Shown here piece after piece: positions 1 to 10,509 of a stretch of DNA of 64,000 nucleotides (position 1 is its first letter; each line of letters begins with the position of its first letter). The DNA comes from Chelonoidis abingdonii (Eukaryota; Chordata; Testudines; Testudinidae). Location of the stretch: NCBI RefSeq assembly GCF_003597395.2, contig NC_133770.1:298341827-298405826 (forward strand), read 5' to 3'. The position numbers and the translations under genes were made by a program. The notes under the pieces were generated by a model that was not told the DNA's origin, did not search any database, and saw only the letters and a program-made list of their open reading frames with translations.

Positions 1-1608
1 CAACTGCTGCTGGCTCAGCAGCTGCTGGGGGGACGTGCAGTAGTCACACAGGATGATACCACCAACTGGACCGTAGGATCAGAGTCACAGCCTCTGCAGG
101 GAGGCTTTTTTGAAGTCAATGGGGCCTCATCCGTTACAGATCCGGCCCTCTGTTCTTAACCTCGTTAGGCCCTTGTGTAACTTTCTCCTGTCCTTACCAG
201 TGTGTGCCATATCTGCCCCGCAGCATACTGAGGGGGAGAGCACACCACTCCTGACCACTGGAACAACCAGCCCTCCCCACCTGGCTCCAGCTGATCCTGG
301 AGATAGAGTGGGTAGATTGCAGGGGACTTGTACTTTGTGTAACCCGCTGGTCAGAGGCTATGCTACAGGTCACCCTCTGCTCCTCCATGGCCACAGCTGG
401 GTGTGTGAGCTCAGGCAGTTGCTATGCAGGCTTTTAACTCGGGAGGTTAGCAGTTCAATCCCCACTGTGCCAGCGTTCCCCTATGTGAGTGTGGCCATTG
501 ACACTGCTTGGATTCTGAGGGCTTTAAGGAGTGACTGACACAGGGCTGAGCCCTCTCCCTGCCCCAGCTGATTTCAAAGGGAGCTGCAGGGGCTCAGACC
601 CTCAGAGGCAAATTCATCCCTGGCTGACATCCTGTTGAAGTCAGTGGGCTCATGGTTGGTGGAAGGCGTGCAGAATGGAGCCGAGGGCAGGCTCTATGGC
701 TAACAGGAAGCCAGAGCAGGAGTGTGAAAAAGCCCCCTGGAGCTGCGAGGTTCTGCAGTAGCTTGAACAGCCTCTGCATGTATGTTACACGTGTGTATAG
801 CCATGTCAGCCCACTGCAGGCCTCCAGCATGCGCTAGCTTCCTATGGACTCACACAGGGGAGGGCCAGCCTTGAATTACCCAGCAGAATTTCTGTGTGAC
901 ACTTACCAGCCACCCAGTACCCTTCAGTTTCCTGCTCTGCTCCAGCAGCGTGGAAAGGAACCAACTTCCCCCTGCCTGGGAAGCCATCAATCAGTCGCCG
1001 CAGAAGCAAGAGCGCTCACTGGTGCCAGGCTTTATCCAGAGCACTGATAAAATAATGTGACATTGGCAAGTGTGGGTGTAACTGTGACACATACAAAGGT
1101 CAGTGGCTGCTCTTCCGATTCACCCAAGCCTGGCTCACTGCTGGACTTAGGCAGTGTGGATAACCTGTCTGGCTCCTGTGCTGTTGTCCCCAGAGACGTC
1201 AAAAGAGCCACAGCCAAGCTGGACAGTTTTGATCTTCCACTGGCTGTCCCCGCTGCCCAGAGCTGTAATTAACCAGACTGAGCTACATTTTGCAGGGCAC
1301 AGCGGCTCCTATCCGGGAACATTTTATTAAACACCCATTTTCCACAGGGCAGTTCTTTAGCAATTATTTCTCTCCAATTTTAGAAAGGAAAAACACGCTG
1401 CAAGCCCTTCTGAGATAGGTACATGACTGGATGTTTACCAATCCACTTACCCGCAGACTTTACCATTCCTCCCAAGTCTCATGCTGTTGACCTGGAAGTA
1501 GGACGTTAATGACACAACCCAATATGGTAAACTCGTTAGAAAAAAATCTGGCCACCTATTTTTGGGTCTAAACAGGATATGAGCTGCTGTGAAAATCTGG
1601 CCCTAAAC
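1..1608. other. Single-copy sequence, no gene recognised
   Basis: Apart from the tRNA-like segment at about 401-475, I see no exon-like frame, no known repeat family and no promoter in this stretch. Open frames are short, overlap on both strands and match no protein family I know. It is most likely intergenic or intronic DNA. Confidence 0.5.
401..475 (+). repeat. tRNA-like segment, probable SINE head
   Basis: An A-box-like TGAGCTCAGGCAGTTG near 405 is followed about 45 bases later by a B-box-like CAGTTCAATCCCCAC. This spacing matches the internal RNA polymerase III promoter of a tRNA. The flanks do not form a clean acceptor stem, so a degraded tRNA-derived SINE is more likely than a functional tRNA gene. 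Confidence 0.4.
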
Positions 1609-1740
1609 TTCTCTGACCTCAGTTTAATCATCTGTAAAATGTGGATCATTATACCTACCTAGGGTATTGTGAGGCCAAACTAGCTAATTAATGTCTGGGA
1701 AGCTCGTGGAGATCCTCTGTTTGCTCAATGCCATTGGGAA
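1609..1740 (+). repeat. MIR-like SINE fragment
   Basis: Contains the typical MIR/CORE-SINE middle: a CCTCAGTTT-type segment, then ATCTGTAAAATG and an ATTGTGAGG tail motif near 1667. The tRNA-derived head is missing or too diverged to see. Sense orientation is inferred from the order of these motifs. The copy is old and has no visible target duplication. Confidence 0.55.
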
Positions 1741-2099
1741 AAAAGGAAAAACAAATTGTTCCCAAATCTTGTGCCGCCATTAAATTGAGTCCAGAAAGAC
1801 CCACCCTTCCTCGTTAGTATTAATCATTCCTATTAGAGTTTTGTTGATTTTTATCCATAACTACTCCCATAACACATACTGGGCTAAGTTACAATCTTAT
1901 GGGCCCTGGTGAGCCCAGGAGCTGAATAGACCCTACTGCACACTACCAATATAGCCAAATAATGACCACCACCATGAACAATGTTCTGGCTTTACTAGGT
2001 ACGGTGACGGGGGAAGGAGCCTAGCATTTGAAAATGATGCATGGAGGAAGTGGGGCTTAGCCAGCCTCACAAAGGGTTGACTATACCCTCTTAAAGCCC

Positions 2100-2185
2100 C
2101 ATTACTGCACATGGTGCAGTGGCTGACTGCCTAAGGTGCTTTCTGCTAGTGCCAAGGTGTGTGGGTTCTAGGCCAGCAGTGGCTT
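2100..2185 (+). repeat. tRNA-derived SINE head
   Basis: GTGCAGTGGCTGACTGCCTAAGG followed by GTGTGTGGGTTCTAGGCC resembles the A and B boxes of a tRNA-derived SINE. No body or tail is recognisable downstream, so this is a fragment. A chance match cannot be excluded. Confidence 0.4.
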
Positions 2186-2254
2186 TTTTTTGATCATGTT
2201 ACTTAGTTAAATAATGTCACCCCGCAGAAGGGAAGAATAATTTCCAGTCTGGTG

Positions 2255-2325
2255 GGAATCAATGGATGGGGTTCTCTGGTCTGTGTTATCCAGCAGGTCC
2301 GACAGGATGGTCACAGGGGCCAGTA
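2255..2325 (+). mobile_element. CR1 3' end fragment
   Basis: The stretch with TTCTCTGGTCTGTGTTAT, CAGCAGGTC and GATGGTCACA matches the 3' UTR of reptilian CR1 elements (compare the better copies at about 51,330 and 63,000 in this window). Only some 70 bases remain. Old fragment. Confidence 0.4.
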
Positions 2326-2329
2326 TTAA

Positions 2330-3920
2330 ACTGGTTGTAACAGGATATACTCTGGCTCAAGAGAGGTGCTCTGGGGATATGTTGCAGAGGGGATCAGGTG
2401 ACTGCAGGAGTATATAGTGCAATCACTCTGGGAGAGACCTGGAGTGAGGGACCCCTTGCCGAGGGAGGAGGTGGAAGAAGAAGGAACCTCAGGGCAGGCC
2501 AAGCCCTGGTGCAGAGATGGGACAGTTTGGGGAAGGCGAAGGTTTGCATGTGGGCTAGCTGGGAACTGCAAAGCCATGGACAGATGGTGGGCAGCTGCAG
2601 TTTATGGTCCCAGGACCAGCTCCCACATGGTGCCCCCAGGCAGTGATGAGGAAGAGCCCCTCTGGGAAGGCCTAGGATATTTGTAACCTAGCAAGAGCAG
2701 ACAGGACTCTTGCAGGAGCTCTGTGGCAACTAGGGAGATGGCTGCGGCCTGGGCAATGCAGGGTAAAGCTACTGAGCCCATGGAGGGCTGAGGACACTGC
2801 ATGTATCTGGGCTCCTGTTGTATCCTGGAAGAGGCAAGTTTTGCTTTGGCCAAAGAAGCAAAAGCACCAAAACTGCTGCCACCGACCAAGGCTCCAGATC
2901 GGAAGAGAAACTGAGGCAGCGATGCCAGAGAGGTAAGAAGACACTTACTGTCCCCCTCCCATTAGCAATTGGAGGGGAGCCATGTCCAAGCTCTGCCCTG
3001 CTGCAGTGGAGGAGATCCCTCACTCCCTCAAATCTACACACAGAGGGGTCTGTCTGTGCATGGATCTACCCCCAGGCTGGGGAGAAGCTGGAGTTCCCTG
3101 TCCTCCCTTGTTTCCCAGGACCCTGCAGTGGGGGCAAACAAATTGTGGCCCCCCAAACCCTGCGGTGAATCAGCACAAAACATAAAGCCTGGACTGAGGG
3201 GTCTCCTACGTTCCCTGCAATCATGGGATGCGATTGCAGCTTGAGGAGATGTCCCCTAGCTGGCTTTAATCTAGCTAGCTTGAGTCCTGCAGGGAGCAGT
3301 GGAGCCAGAGCAACATGGGCTGTAAAAGCCCTTCCAGAAGCAGGCGGCTGGCCTGCCCCACAGTCCACGCTGCTGCGGCTCAAACTAGCTAGATTTAATC
3401 TTGTTTGGGTGTGTCTACGCAAACGGCAGTCACACCCAGTGTAGATGTAACTGTGCAGGGTTCTCTCCCTCCCCTGGCACTGGAGTGCTGGAGAACCAGC
3501 CTGGGGTTCCAGACAGCACTGGACGTCTGGGGATCTTGCAGGGCTGAACAGATTTCGGGGTTTCCACAGATGCTGAGTCCCCTCTTCCCTCCAGGAGGAG
3601 AACTGGATGGAATCTCACTATGTTCCCCCCTTCCTGAGTCCCATTGCACAGGTTTTCTCACTGATTCCCTCCTACACACAGTCCGTCTTGTTGACTATAG
3701 CAAGTCTTTGTTTGAGGGTTTTTTTTTGATGATGGTACATTTAATTCAATTGCTGAATGAGCCCAGAGACTGTGATGGGCACCATTTGCATCAAAAGAGG
3801 GAAGGGAACAGCAGAGAGCACAAAGGGTGTCTCCTGGCTACGCCAGCTCCTGTCTAATGCCATGACTGCACACGAGGTTGTGGCTGCTCAGGAAGGGTAC
3901 AGGTTTCAGGACACTGGGGT
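2330..3920. other. Single-copy sequence, no gene recognised
   Basis: Moderately GC-rich with several open but unrelated short frames on both strands. I found no splice-bounded frame with recognisable protein similarity. Near 3410-3450 there is a short GTGTCTACGC...GTGTAGATG pair that resembles ends of the TGTCTACACTG MITE class but is too short to call. Confidence 0.45.
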
Positions 3921-3924
3921 TCAT

Positions 3925-4075
3925 TTCCTAGCTGTGCCACAGCCACCCTGTGTGACGTTGGGCATGTCACTTAGTCTCTCTGTGGCTCAGTTCCCAAGCT
4001 GGAAAATGAAAGTGATACTTTCCTACATCCCAGGGGTGTTGAGCAGATTAATTAATTTATGCTCAGGTGATCCAG
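3925..4075 (+). repeat. MIR-type SINE
   Basis: Reads in MIR order: ACTGGGGTTCATTTCC (B-box region), GACGTTGGGCATGTCACTTAG, CTCTGTGGCTCAGTTCCC, GAAAATGAAAGTGATA, and CCAGGGGTGTTGAGCAG. This matches the CORE-SINE body of ancient amniote MIR elements in sense orientation. Confidence 0.75.
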
Positions 4076-4379
4076 GGAGGGGAGACAAAGCACCTAGTTA
4101 CTCAGGCTTCAGGTGTTCTTACCACGGTCCTCTAAACTCACTCAAAGCAGGCGCTCATCATGTGATGGTGCAAATCCTGGAGCCCTGTCTCTGCTAGTGT
4201 CCGCAATCTGCTAACACCAACACAGCCGCACAGTCAGTGGCAGCAGCAGTATCACGAGTAGAGAAGGCCCTATAGTCAATATTGCTGTCTCAAAGCTTGT
4301 GTCCAGCAGGATTAATGGCTCACAAACTCTTAGATGACCCCACGCTTTCATAAGCCATGCTCTGCCAGTCACACTAGCC

Positions 4380-4610
4380 GAAATTAATAAAGATCCTTTT
4401 ATTGGTATTTAAAAGACTTGTCAGTGGGAAAAACCCTTTAACTGAGTCAAAAGTATTTAAATGCTCCACTGATCAGCAATAGCTTTCAAATTACTTTGGT
4501 GGCAATAGGGACCCTTGCTAGTATGACCTGGGTTGTCATGCAAGCTTGACTGGTAATTGGTCCCCTCAGATCTCCTAGCAAATACTATGCCATGGCAATA
4601 CACCATAATT
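4380..4610. other. AT-rich single-copy block, conserved-looking
   Basis: Non-repetitive, rich in ATTAAT/TTTAAA words (AAATTAATAAAG, GTATTTAAAAGAC, GTATTTAAATGC). The composition resembles conserved non-coding elements near developmental genes. No coding frame. Conservation itself cannot be judged from one sequence. Confidence 0.3.
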
Positions 4611-4611
4611 T

Positions 4612-4800
4612 ATGTGTGTTTCCAGCTCTGGCACTGATTCTCTCTGTCTTGGCCAACTCTCTTCGCCGCTCTGTGCCTCAGTTTCCCCATATGTAGAATG
4701 GAGATGATACTAATGCAGTTCACTGGGGTGGTGGGTCAGGTTGAGTATTAATATTTGCAGAAGGCAAAGCACTCTGCTAAGCACCCTATATATTCATTTC
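4612..4800 (+). repeat. MIR-type SINE
   Basis: Contains CTCTGTGCCTCAGTTTCCCC, an AGAATGGAGATGATACTAA segment and a degenerate tail with AAAGCACTCTGC. These are the hallmark body and 3' segments of MIR/CORE-SINEs, sense strand. The head region TCTGGCACTGATTC is diverged. Confidence 0.75.
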
Positions 4801-5400
4801 CCCCTCGTATTCAAGCTCAGCATGAAAGCTGTCTAAGAGGAGCACATTTTGTGTCTGAGGACTTTGTTCACAACTTCACCTAGGAAGAGTGTGAAAATGT
4901 GTAAAACCTAAAGGGAGAATCATCTTTTAAAAAAAAAAAGAAAAAAGACCCAACTTGATGCTGCTGATTTGACTTTCATGAGACTCCAGTTACATTTTTT
5001 TTTAAAGCTTCCACACAAAATGGCAAATCTTCTAAAATTAGATCTAGGGAATTATTTTATCTACACAGGTAAAAAGGCTGTTTGATACAGAGCCTGTGTA
5101 ACATGCGCCTTCTCGGCTCCCCAAATACACCAGGAGAACGCTTTTGATTTTTTTTTACTTGACCTTTTGTCTTGGTGAGCTCTCGTCACGCTACTAAAAG
5201 AAAAATTAAGGGGCACTCTTCAGGTCAAGCTAAGCCCAAAATGTAGATTTTTACTCTAAAATATGAGCCTTTTTATGTCAACCTCAAAGCAGTAAAAATG
5301 ATCTTGTGAGTCTTGTTGTTCCAAATGCAAACCTGACATGCAAATATCCCCTCTGCAGTGTTCTGAATCCAAACATTGCAGCTTCCTGCTAATGCACGAG
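4801..5400. other. AT-rich single-copy block with an octamer motif
   Basis: About 600 bases of AT-rich unique sequence with poly-A/poly-T runs at 4928-4947, 4997-5005 and 5150-5157. A perfect octamer ATGCAAAT (POU-domain binding type) lies at 5338-5345. No coding frame. The block resembles a regulatory or conserved non-coding segment, but this is compositional inference. Confidence 0.3.
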
Positions 5401-5401
5401 A

Positions 5402-5466
5402 CCTTATCCAAAGCTTATTGAAATCAGTAAACTCCCACTGACTGCAATGGGCTTTGGATCAGGCCC
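5402..5466. mobile_element. Short palindromic MITE
   Basis: The left end CCTTATCCAAAGC and right end GCTTTGGATCAGG are near-perfect inverted repeats about 30 bases apart, and the centre has CCCACTGACTGCAATGGG. The same TGATCCAAAGC foldback family appears at 48,137-48,206. It is a non-autonomous DNA element with no coding capacity. Confidence 0.5.
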
Positions 5467-5825
5467 TGAGAGAGGAAAGTGGAAACTCACTAGACACCAA
5501 AGCTGATGCATGCCGTTCGACTGCAAGCTCTTAGGGTCTGATTCTGCAAGCACTTAAGCCCCATGAATAATTGTACAAAGGTCAGCTGGGGGGTTAATGG
5601 TATATGTAAATGTTTGCTTGTCTATTGCCTGGATACTCTAAGCCCTCCGTGCAGGACAACCCCTCCACGTCTGTGTGAACCCCAGCTGGTTTCACTGACC
5701 TCATGTAGGACAGCGTGCAGGATCAGGGCTTATGTTTGCAGAATATCCAGTGCAGTTGGGGACCTTGTGTTGGTTGGGACATCTGAGAGCAACTGTGAAA
5801 CAAATATGATCATTGATAGCTTCAT

Positions 5826-6100
5826 AGATTCAAAAGCCAGAAGGGACTAGGGTGACCCAATATTATGAGGACTGTCCTGGCATTAGGGGCTTTATCTTAT
5901 AAATGCAACTATGCCTCTTCCTTCCCCTCCCCCTGGGAAAAAAAGGCCTTCTGATTTTTCACACTTGCTGTCGGGTCATCCTAGAAGGGACCGTTGTGAT
6001 CATCTAATCTGACCTCCGGCACAACACTGGCCAGATACTGCACCTAGGGATTAGTAGCTAGGAATAAATACCCAACTGCCTGGCTTTTGACACTGCCCAA
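5826..6100 (-). mobile_element. CR1 3' end (interrupted)
   Basis: Reverse-strand CR1 3' UTR. It begins with TCATAGATTC and continues AAAGCCAGAAGGGAC, then, after an insertion, GTTGTGATCATCTAATCTGACCTCC. The hAT element at 5848-5983 splits it. With that element and one target copy removed, the CR1 sequence reads through continuously, which shows the order of insertion. Confidence 0.8.
5848..5983. mobile_element. Non-autonomous hAT element nested in CR1
   Basis: 136-bp element with inverted ends TAGGGTGAC and GTCATCCTA. It is flanked by a perfect 8-bp direct repeat GAAGGGAC at 5840-5847 and 5984-5991, the target-site length made by hAT transposases. It has no coding capacity, so it must have been mobilised in trans. 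It belongs to the same family as 15,422-15,544, 22,792-22,914 and 49,471-49,595. Confidence 0.85.
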
Positions 6101-6517
6101 ACTGAGTGGAACGCAAAAAACAAACAAACAAAAAAAACAAAACCAGATAAAGCCGCAGAAATGGGGAAAGGTGGATTTGTTTTCTGTTTGTTAAATCTGC
6201 CACCTTGAATGACTGATCTGAGGTTTTATTAACACAGGAGAGGTTCGGGCTTTTTTAAGGAGGATTTTTAACCATTGTCCCTTTAAATAAAGACTTGGGG
6301 TGGTTAACGTAGGGAAAGGAGTGAATAATTTGTCCAGTTAAAAAACCGGGGGAATATGATTCGGCCCACGCTGGATCTAGGACCCCTACTTGGCTCAAAT
6401 TCTAACTCAAAGTCGGATCCAAAGTGGGACACTCCCATTGGTGTCAGTGATCTTTGATCAGGGCCCTGAAACGTGAACCTCTTTGTAGCAAGTACTGGTA
6501 AGTGTCATGTGTGTGAG

Positions 6518-7340
6518 AATCATAGAACCACAGGGTTAGGAGGGACCACGAGGGCCATCTAGTCCAACCCCTGTCAAGCTGCAGGATTTGTTGTGTCTAA
6601 ACCATCCCAGACAGACGGCTCCAGCCTCCTTTTGAAAACCTCCAGTGAAGGAGCTTCCACGACCTCCCTAGGCGCATAGGGTCTGACTTCTGTTCCCGCT
6701 GGTGAGTGCTCAAACCCCCACTCCGCCCCTGCCCCTGCCCAGCCCCCATTCCAACCCCTTCCCCAAAGTCCCTGCCCCAACTCCGCCCCTCCCTGCCCTC
6801 TTTTGACTCCTTCCCCAAATCCCTACTCCAGCCCCACCTCTTCCCCCTCCTCCCCTAAGTGCGCCCGTCCCCGCTCCTCCCTCTCCCTCCCCAGCTGTTT
6901 GGCGGTGGCAAGGCGGGGGCATGGTGCACTCAGGGGAGGAGGCAGAGGAGGAGGTGGAGCGTGGGATGGGGAAGGAGCTTGGCTGCCAATGGGTGCAGAA
7001 CACCCATTAAATTTTTCCCCATGGGTGCTCCAGGAGTCGGTGCCTATGCCTAGGCGTCTGTTCCGCTGTCCTATTGTTCTTACCATTAGGAAGTTCTTCC
7101 TGAGATTTCATCTATGCTGTAGTTTGAACCTAGGGCTTCTTGTCCTGCCCTTTGTGGCAAGATAGAAGTACTTTTCTCCGTAGTTTTTATGGCAGCCTTT
7201 CATGTATTTGAAGACCGCTATTATGTCCCCCCATAACCTCCTCTCTTCCAAACTAAACATGCCCAGTTCCTTCAGCCTTTGCTCATCTGGCCGGCATTCC
7301 ATCCCTTTGATCAGCTTTGTCACTCGCCTCTGGGTCTGCT
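6518..7340 (-). mobile_element. CR1 3' region, interrupted by a hAT element
   Basis: Minus-strand CR1. The left end has the GAATCATAGAA terminal repeat, followed by the segment ending AGGAGCTTCCACGACCTCC. After the 6675-7048 insertion it resumes with CTGTCCTATTGTTCTTACC and continues into the C-terminal end of ORF2 near 7250-7340. A closely related, uninterrupted copy lies at 52,675-54,131 and gives the empty-site sequence. Confidence 0.85.
6675..7048. mobile_element. 374-bp hAT element nested in CR1
   Basis: The ends are inverted: CATAGGGTCTGACTTCTG on the left and the complement of CATAGGCACCGACTCCTG on the right. A perfect 8-bp duplication CCTAGGCG flanks it at 6667-6674 and 7049-7056. 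The interior is C-rich (about 6718-6900), then G-rich (about 6905-6980). I know this end as a turtle hAT family (CATAGGC...GACTCC). No transposase is encoded. Confidence 0.85.
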
Positions 7341-7980
7341 GCCTAAGTAGCAGTAAATAATGGCATTTGTGGAGGGGGAAAAAGTACCATAGCATCTATA
7401 TTGACCCCACATGCTCGGTGAGTCTCAATAGTGAGAAGGCATTTCTGGGAGCCTCCATGTGGGGCACTGGTTCACTGGGCCAGAGAAGGTGAATAAGGAA
7501 TAATTATTTCCTTAAAATTCTACTTCTTCATCCCATTGTATAAATGGTAAGAGGAGGATTCTGTTGCCTGTTCTACATGGGCAATATCACAAGGTTCATT
7601 CAAGTTCTGCTAACTTGGATGGAACAGAGCCACCTACCGAGCCACCCACTGTGCTTCCTGCAGCTTCTAAGCACCCCACCCAAGCCTAACCCTGGTTAGC
7701 TTTCTAGGCCGGAGATGGCTGTCACCCGTTGCAGCATCAGCAGTGTCTGTAAACCTGCACCCCGGGCCCAATCCAACACGCGACGGAAAGATTTACTCCA
7801 GTGGACGTTGGAGACAGCCAAGACCAAGCATGGGAAGACTTGCATTAGCACAGCACTCTCGGCACTTGCCAGCTGGCATAGCATTCCTCGCAGAGGCCAG
7901 TGTTAGATTTCACCAAGCTACTTTCTGGCTGGGGCAGGGAAAAGGGCCAATGCGTTCTCCAGTCTGTCACGTTGTATTAA
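7341..7980. other. Single-copy sequence, no gene recognised
   Basis: No repeat family, exon or RNA gene could be identified. Short frames on both strands near 7700-7990 have no recognisable similarity. Confidence 0.4.
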
Positions 7981-8345
7981 CGGGCAGGATCGTTTAAGCC
8001 TGGAGACAATCCACAACTTCATTTTTTTGTGGTGGTGGCAGTGCTTGTGGCTGCCTGTTCCAGATGACGAATGATTTTGTTTCAGGCCGATCCGCTCGTT
8101 TGAGCACCGCGGTGGTTTCAAGGCTTCATGCAAAAGAGGAGCGCTGGCCATTTTTCACTCCGAGTGATGAGCGACTCAGGAATAAATTTTCCTGCTTAAA
8201 ATTGCTGGGCCCAGGGTTTCTTGGTGAGGCGGCTTTGACAACCTGTCACTTTGCTAGATGTTTGGCGCTTGGAGTATTCCGAGCTCTTTTATTGCTTTTT
8301 AAAAGATTTAAAGGAAACAAAACCCTGGTGCATTATGACATTTAG
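7981..8345. other. Conserved-looking single-copy block
   Basis: Non-repetitive and richer in CpG than its surroundings (CGATCCGCTCG, GAGCACCGCGG near 8089-8112), then AT-rich (TTTTATTGCTTTTTAAAAG near 8288). It has the mixed look of a developmental enhancer or conserved non-coding element. No protein frame is credible. Cross-species conservation was not testable. Confidence 0.3.
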
Positions 8346-9480
8346 CAGGCTCAATAAATGTATCTGACTAGATCCAGGCCTAGTATCTAAACACACCAGG
8401 TCCTGAGCCTGAGCTCACTCAAACTAGCATAAATCAGGAGTAGCTCCACGGCAGCCACTGGCACTGCACTAGGGTAAAAGCAGGATCAATGGGATCAGAC
8501 TGGCAAAGCCTTGCAAAATCACCATGGAGACGTGTTACCCAAGCCACAATATTCTGCTGCTGGACCATGTAGAATTTTGCAGGGCTGGTATAGAACTAGC
8601 GTTGCCTGCTGTGTCTGTGATGCACACGGATGTGGCTGCACATGTGGCGTAGCCAATGTTTAGATATCTTACAGCCTGATCCAACATCCAATGGAGTCAG
8701 TGGAAGCACTCCCCCTTGACTTCCCTGGGCCCTACGTGAAAATCCACGGCGGTGTGCAAGACCCCTTCTTTCATCCCCGGCTCTGAGTCTTTTCTCACTT
8801 ACATCCGCGTATGCTGGGTGTTGTCTACCCCCCAGCAAACCCTCCTGTTGGTTTGGTGGTTCTTTTCACGGTGAGTTTCTCCTCAGATTGACAGGATCAA
8901 GGCACGTCCAAGGATGCACCAAAATATCAGGGGCTGGGTTGCCAGAGGGCACTGTACCTGGGCCACCATATCTTCAGATCACAGCAGGCACTCTCCACCC
9001 CTCTGCCAACTAAATTCAGAGTCACCCCAAAGACTAGATCCAATATAGGATCCATCTCTGGCAAACCATCAAGAGGTATCATGGTTCTGGCTGCTGACTA
9101 CGTGGCATGTCAGTGTGCCAGCTGCAGTAACATGCACAGTTCACTCCTTGCGCGATGAGGATGTCAGACTGGAACGGCAGGGGCTGCCACGAGCCGGGAC
9201 TGAAGGACGTTGGCAGAGCTGCATGATGAGGCCAGGCTGGGATACCAGGCGGGGCTGTGCTCAGGCTCGAGGTAGTTGGTCGGCATTGCCTGGCGACTCA
9301 AGACTGAGATAGTTGCCACTGCAGGATAGTGAAGGATATTGGCAGAGCGGCACGTAGGCCCTGCAACTGCAATAGAGGGAGGGTGTTGTGGTTCAGAACT
9401 GAGCAGCATCCACACAGCTGTGGTGGAGGGGTGGGCCTGGAAAGCAAGAGGCACTGCCAGTCAGAATTGGGATGGATCAG
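8346..9480. other. Single-copy sequence, leading into the minisatellite
   Basis: No gene recognised. From about 9160 to 9480 there are weak repeats of the type AAGGAcGTTGGCAGAGctGCA (near 9204 and 9330). They look like very diverged relatives of units in the adjoining 66-bp array. Confidence 0.4.
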
Positions 9481-9495
9481 CAAAGCTGGGCGGGG

Positions 9496-10047
9496 ACAGG
9501 ATTGGAAAGGAAAGGGGGCTGCAGGTCAGGGTGTGAGGTGCATTGGCAAAGCCATGGGGGACAGGACTGGAATGGAAAGGGGGCTGCAGGTCAAGATGTG
9601 AAGTGCATTGGCAAAGCCATGAGGGGACAGGACTGGAACGGAAAGGGGGCTGCAGGTCAAGGTGTGAAGTGCATTGGCAAAGCCATGAGGGGACAGGACT
9701 GGAACGGAAAGGGGGCTGCAGGTCAAGGTGTGAAGTGCATTGGCAAAGCCATGAGGGGACAGGACTGGAACAGAAAGGGGGCTGCAGGTCGGGGTGTGAG
9801 GTGCATTGGCAAAGCCGCGAGGGGACAGGACTGGAACAGAAAGGGGGCTGCAGGTCAGGGTGTGAGGTGCATTGGCAAAGCCGCAAAGGGACAGGACTGG
9901 AATGGAAAGGGGGCTGCAGGTCAGGGTATGAGGTGCATTGGCAAAGCCGCAAGGGGACAGGACTGGAACGGAAAGGGGGCTGCAGGTCGGGGTGTGAGGT
10001 GCATGGCAAAGCCGTGAGGGGACAGGACTGGAACGGAAAGGGGGCTG
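9496..10047. repeat. 66-bp minisatellite, about 8.4 copies
   Basis: The marker ACAGG recurs at 9496, 9561, 9627, 9693, 9759, 9825, 9891, 9957 and 10,022, a 65-66 base period. Each unit holds GGAAAGGGGGCTGCAGGTC and GTGCATTGGCAAAGCC. Because 66 is a multiple of three, all frames free of stops in one unit stay open through the array, which creates 170-215-codon pseudo-ORFs on both strands. These are not genes. Confidence 0.95.
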
Positions 10048-10340
10048 GTCTGGACTGAGGGCCATCAGCAGAGCTGCAGGGATTCGAGCAAAGCTTGCCC
10101 AGCACTAGAACTCATCTGCAGCAATAGACGGTCCAAGGGAGAGAAAATAAGAGAAAGGAAAATCAATTTCTGAGAAACTGAGCCCAGCCTGGAAGAGTCC
10201 AGGAGCCGGGCACTCCAAGACATGGCTGCAGTGAGTCCTGAAGGAACACCAATTGGTGTCACTTTAAAAAGTAAACATACGCAGCCTAATGAATGAGTTA
10301 TATCCCAGACACTCCATTGTGGAGAAGTATTTAACAGGCA

Positions 10341-10505
10341 CTATTGGATTCTGCGGTATTTCTCGATCTGTAACCAGTGCATTATGACCATTAATGGATT
10401 TTTGAGGCTGGATTGATTTTTCATTAATTTGGTAAAAATCTTTTCCCTCTCTCCTATAATTCTGTCTTAAAACTCCCCCCCACCCCCGACAGCTCGATAA
10501 GTCAC
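10341..10505. other. Duplicated non-coding block, copy A
   Basis: About 160 bases that recur at 13,352-13,510 with over 90% identity by eye. The core from about 10,380 to 10,451 is identical apart from one T in a poly-T run. It holds TAAT-type words (CATTAATGG-like, CATTAATTTGG) and GGATTGA, reminiscent of homeodomain sites. Flanks outside the block are unrelated to the other copy. A one-base length difference in the core breaks any shared reading frame, so it is not a duplicated exon. Confidence 0.8.
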
Positions 10506-10509
10506 TCGC

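Noticed and set aside
401..475. Functional tRNA gene
   Set aside because: A and B boxes are visible but no acceptor stem pairs and no TTTT terminator follows at the right distance.
9461..10105. Open frames of 170-215 codons on both strands
   Set aside because: They follow the 66-bp tandem repeat; the period is a multiple of three, so frames stay open without selection. Simultaneous open frames on both strands argue against coding.
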